Of a stretch of 14,791 nucleotides of DNA, positions 13,490-14,791 are shown one piece after another. How positions within the stretch are numbered: position 1 is the stretch's first letter; every line of letters begins with the position of its first letter. Source of the DNA: Thermoplasmatales archaeon UBA447 (GTDB lineage: Archaea; Thermoplasmatota; Thermoplasmata; Thermoplasmatales; Thermoplasmataceae); contig DARE01000076.1 in NCBI GenBank assembly GCA_002503205.1, forward strand, positions 1-14,791. The letters are read 5' to 3'. The notes beneath the pieces are model-generated. The model made no database searches. It was not told the origin of the DNA and saw only the letters and a program-made list of their open reading frames with translations. Made by a program: the position numbers and the translations under genes.

Positions 13490-14419
13490 TTACAGCCCAA
13501 GCAGTTTTGATATATTGCCTGAGAATAGTTTTTCCCTTTTGGACTCTGGAATGTCAAGGGAACGAATATTGGAAATTATATTCGAGCTGTTTCCCCATGG
13601 GAAATCTGTTCCAAATAAGACATGATCAAGGCCGAAGAACTCGATGCCATCCTTAAGCCATGGCATCCACATGCCTTCAGCAGTATCGACATAAAGGGAC
13701 TTCATCCAGTTCAACGGTGGTTCAGGATTCGGGTCCATCGGGTTCAGGAAGCTTATAATCCTCCCGGCGAGAATAGGAAGAAGTGAGCCAAGATGGTGCA
13801 CAATTATTTTCAATTTTGGATGCCGCCTGATTAAACCAGAAGACATCATCTTGATAAGAGCGAGGGTAACGTCAAAATCCCATCCAACCATTATGTCAAC
13901 TGCGTCCTCCCTCAGCCATCCGTAAGTGTTCCTCATAAATGTGGGATGAAGCCATACAGGTTTACCAGACTGTTCCATGTAATTGAAAAACGGCTCGAAC
14001 TGGGGAGAGCCCAAATGTTGGCCTTTTACATTTGAGACTATCTGAATTCCTTTCATTCCCAATTCATTAAGACATCTTCGTGACTCAGCCACCGCAAATT
14101 CAGGATCCTGCAGGGATACCGTCCCAATAGGCACGAATCTGCTCTGATGATTTTCCGCCAGTTCACAGATCCCATCATTGGAAATCTGAGTTGCTTCGTT
14201 TGTATCTTTTACAGGTAAATTTAGATCGTCGAGATTTGGCATTGCGAGAGAAATAATCTCCCTGTCAATACCCAGCTGATCCATGAACCTGATCCTGCCT
14301 TCAACATCAGCAAGATATTTCAGCTCTGAAGCCATCTTACTTATCATTGGAGAATGCTTTGCATATTTGCCAAGGTAATTTTCCGGATATATGTGGCTGT
14401 ATCCGTCTATTAATGCCAT
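13490..14419 (-). CDS. Amidohydrolase-2 family (ACMSD-like) metal-dependent hydrolase or decarboxylase
   Basis: 309 residues, a TIM-barrel of the amidohydrolase_2 group, which includes ACMSD and resorcylate-type decarboxylases. The start LIDGYSHIYPENY (3-15) matches the usual IDxHxHxxP, but the first metal His is Tyr (Y7), leaving H9. Other ligands appear present: VWLHPT with H158, IIVHHLGSLLP with H208/H209, and the strand-8 FGTDFPWG with D272. Subfamilies with an aromatic residue at the first His do exist, so it may still bind one metal. The substrate is unknown. There is no signal peptide. It is a monocistronic unit, with a TATA-like box about 23 nt upstream and a T7 terminator at its stop. 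A divergent small gene starts at 14612. Confidence 0.85.
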   Translation of the reverse strand: MALIDGYSHIYPENYLGKYAKHSPMISKMASELKYLADVEGRIRFMDQLGIDREIISLAMPNLDDLNLPVKDTNEATQISNDGICELAENHQSRFVPIGTVSLQDPEFAVAESRRCLNELGMKGIQIVSNVKGQHLGSPQFEPFFNYMEQSGKPVWLHPTFMRNTYGWLREDAVDIMVGWDFDVTLALIKMMSSGLIRRHPKLKIIVHHLGSLLPILAGRIISFLNPMDPNPEPPLNWMKSLYVDTAEGMWMPWLKDGIEFFGLDHVLFGTDFPWGNSSNIISNIRSLDIPESKREKLFSGNISKLLGL

Positions 14420-14437
14420 AATTGAAAAATGCTGCAG

Positions 14438-14446
14438 CTTATTTAG
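14438..14446 (-). promoter_or_regulatory. TATA-like box of the amidohydrolase gene
   Basis: Minus-strand CTAAATAAG is centred about 23 nt before the ATG at 14419, implying an essentially leaderless transcript. No SD precedes the ATG. Confidence 0.5.
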
Positions 14447-14500
14447 GTCTGATCATTTTTTTCTGCATCGACTATTACTAGGCAATGGAGTACAGATCAA

Positions 14501-14520
14501 GGAATAGTCAGTACTATTCC
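14501..14520. repeat. Perfect 20-nt palindrome in divergent intergenic region
   Basis: GGAATAGT (14501-14508) and ACTATTCC (14513-14520) are perfect inverted copies separated by CAGT. The element lies between the minus-strand amidohydrolase promoter (start 14419) and the plus-strand 53-residue gene (start 14612). A further ACTATT half-site occurs at 14471-14476. No transcript is expected to end here, so an operator for a dimeric regulator is more likely than a terminator. The rest of the 192-nt gap contains the two promoters and nothing else that I recognise. Confidence 0.6.
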
Positions 14521-14575
14521 CAATAATCATATCTGGGGGTAATGTTAAGCAGTCTACAGATAGTTATTTGCAAAA

Positions 14576-14585
14576 ATAATAATAT
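14576..14585 (+). promoter_or_regulatory. TATA-like box of the 53-residue gene
   Basis: ATAATAATAT is centred about 31 nt before the ATG at 14612, so the RNA would begin a few nt before the ATG. There is no SD. It is the nearest credible promoter for the tRNA that follows. Confidence 0.45.
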
Positions 14586-14611
14586 CCCCAAGACAATCAG
14601 GGCTCGAGAGT

Positions 14612-14773
14612 ATGAGCGACAAACTTGCTGAGGTTGAGATATCAAAAGATGGAGAGATATATTTTGCGAAAGTAATGCTTCCATCTGGAGAGGTCATTAC
14701 ACTTGAAAACGAGGACTTTGAAGAGGTACTGGAACAGGTGGCGAACGACCTCCAGGAAAGATATAGCAACTGA
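14612..14773 (+). CDS. 53-residue acidic protein of unknown function
   Basis: 53 residues (M-S-D-K start, Y-S-N end), strongly acidic, with a strand-strand-strand-helix pattern: VEISKDG (8-14), IYFAKVMLPSGE (16-27), VITLENEDF (28-36), then a helix EEVLEQVANDLQERY (37-51). The layout is loosely like small HicB-type or partial RNase-H-fold domains, but similarity is too weak for a function. I do not recognise the family. Codon use looks like that of neighbours. It has a TATA-like box about 31 nt upstream and no SD. Its TGA stop at 14771-14773 is directly followed by the first base of a tRNA, with no spacer, so gene and tRNA are probably on one transcript. Confidence 0.72.
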   Translation: MSDKLAEVEISKDGEIYFAKVMLPSGEVITLENEDFEEVLEQVANDLQERYSN

Positions 14774-14791
14774 GCGGGGATGGCCCAGCGG
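14774..14791 (+). tRNA. 5' end of a tRNA, truncated by the window edge
   Basis: The last 18 nt read as a tRNA start: a 7-nt acceptor strand GCGGGGA, then U8, position 9 G, a D-stem GCCC, A14, G15, and G18G19 (GCGG). All invariant positions visible are correct. The anticodon lies outside the window, so identity is unresolved. No TATA-like box is seen at about 25 nt upstream, where the sequence is GC-rich coding DNA of the 53-residue gene. Confidence 0.75.

Noticed and set aside
13401..13625. 74-codon plus-strand frame at the amidohydrolase 3' end
   Set aside because: It overlaps the microprotein promoter and the amidohydrolase C-terminus, with no recognisable domain and no plus-strand promoter of quality.

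Overview
The window looks like chromosomal DNA from a euryarchaeon, most likely of the order Thermoplasmatales or a close relative. This rests on promoter style, gene content and intronless tRNA without encoded CCA. First genes of transcription units have AT-rich TATA-like boxes about 23-30 nt upstream of the start codon, which implies leaderless mRNAs. Downstream operon genes often carry GGTGA-type Shine-Dalgarno (SD) sites. Gene content includes an archaeal AsnRS, a GTPase-degenerate SelB-like factor (aSelBL), archaeal RNase Z, an Lhr-type helicase and ScpB. No species can be named from sequence alone, and I see no insertion sequence, prophage or CRISPR array.

Layout. Positions 7-78 hold tRNA-Cys (minus). 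Positions 167-4920 (plus) hold a DUF309-domain protein, asparaginyl-tRNA synthetase, and a tightly packed run of hemE, hemH and aSelBL joined by 4-nt ATGA overlaps. Positions 4907-6701 (minus) hold scpB followed by purD, converging on aSelBL with a 14-nt tail overlap. From a divergent promoter region, 6837-9106 (plus) encodes an NCS1 nucleobase transporter, a dUTPase/dCTP-deaminase-fold protein and a small SRPBCC-like protein. Positions 9087-13197 (minus) carry three nucleic-acid processing genes: RNase Z, a small TOPRIM protein and an Lhr-like helicase. Upstream of the helicase on the same strand is a 23-residue acidic microprotein gene with a perfect SD and a TATA box. Positions 13490-14419 (minus) hold an amidohydrolase-2 family protein with its own promoter and T7 terminator. 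The right edge (plus) has a 53-residue acidic protein whose stop codon directly abuts the 5' end of a second, truncated tRNA.

How the genes fit together. HemE and HemH are two steps of a uroporphyrinogen-to-coproporphyrin heme route; the intervening oxidase and final decarboxylase are not here. purD, NCS1 and the dUTPase-like gene form a nucleotide-metabolism neighbourhood. RNase Z, TOPRIM and Lhr form an RNA-maturation neighbourhood. The most interesting items are the microprotein, the aSelBL coupled to heme genes, the dUTPase-fold protein with altered active-site acids, the protein-tRNA junction with no spacer, and a perfect 20-nt palindrome between the last two divergent genes.
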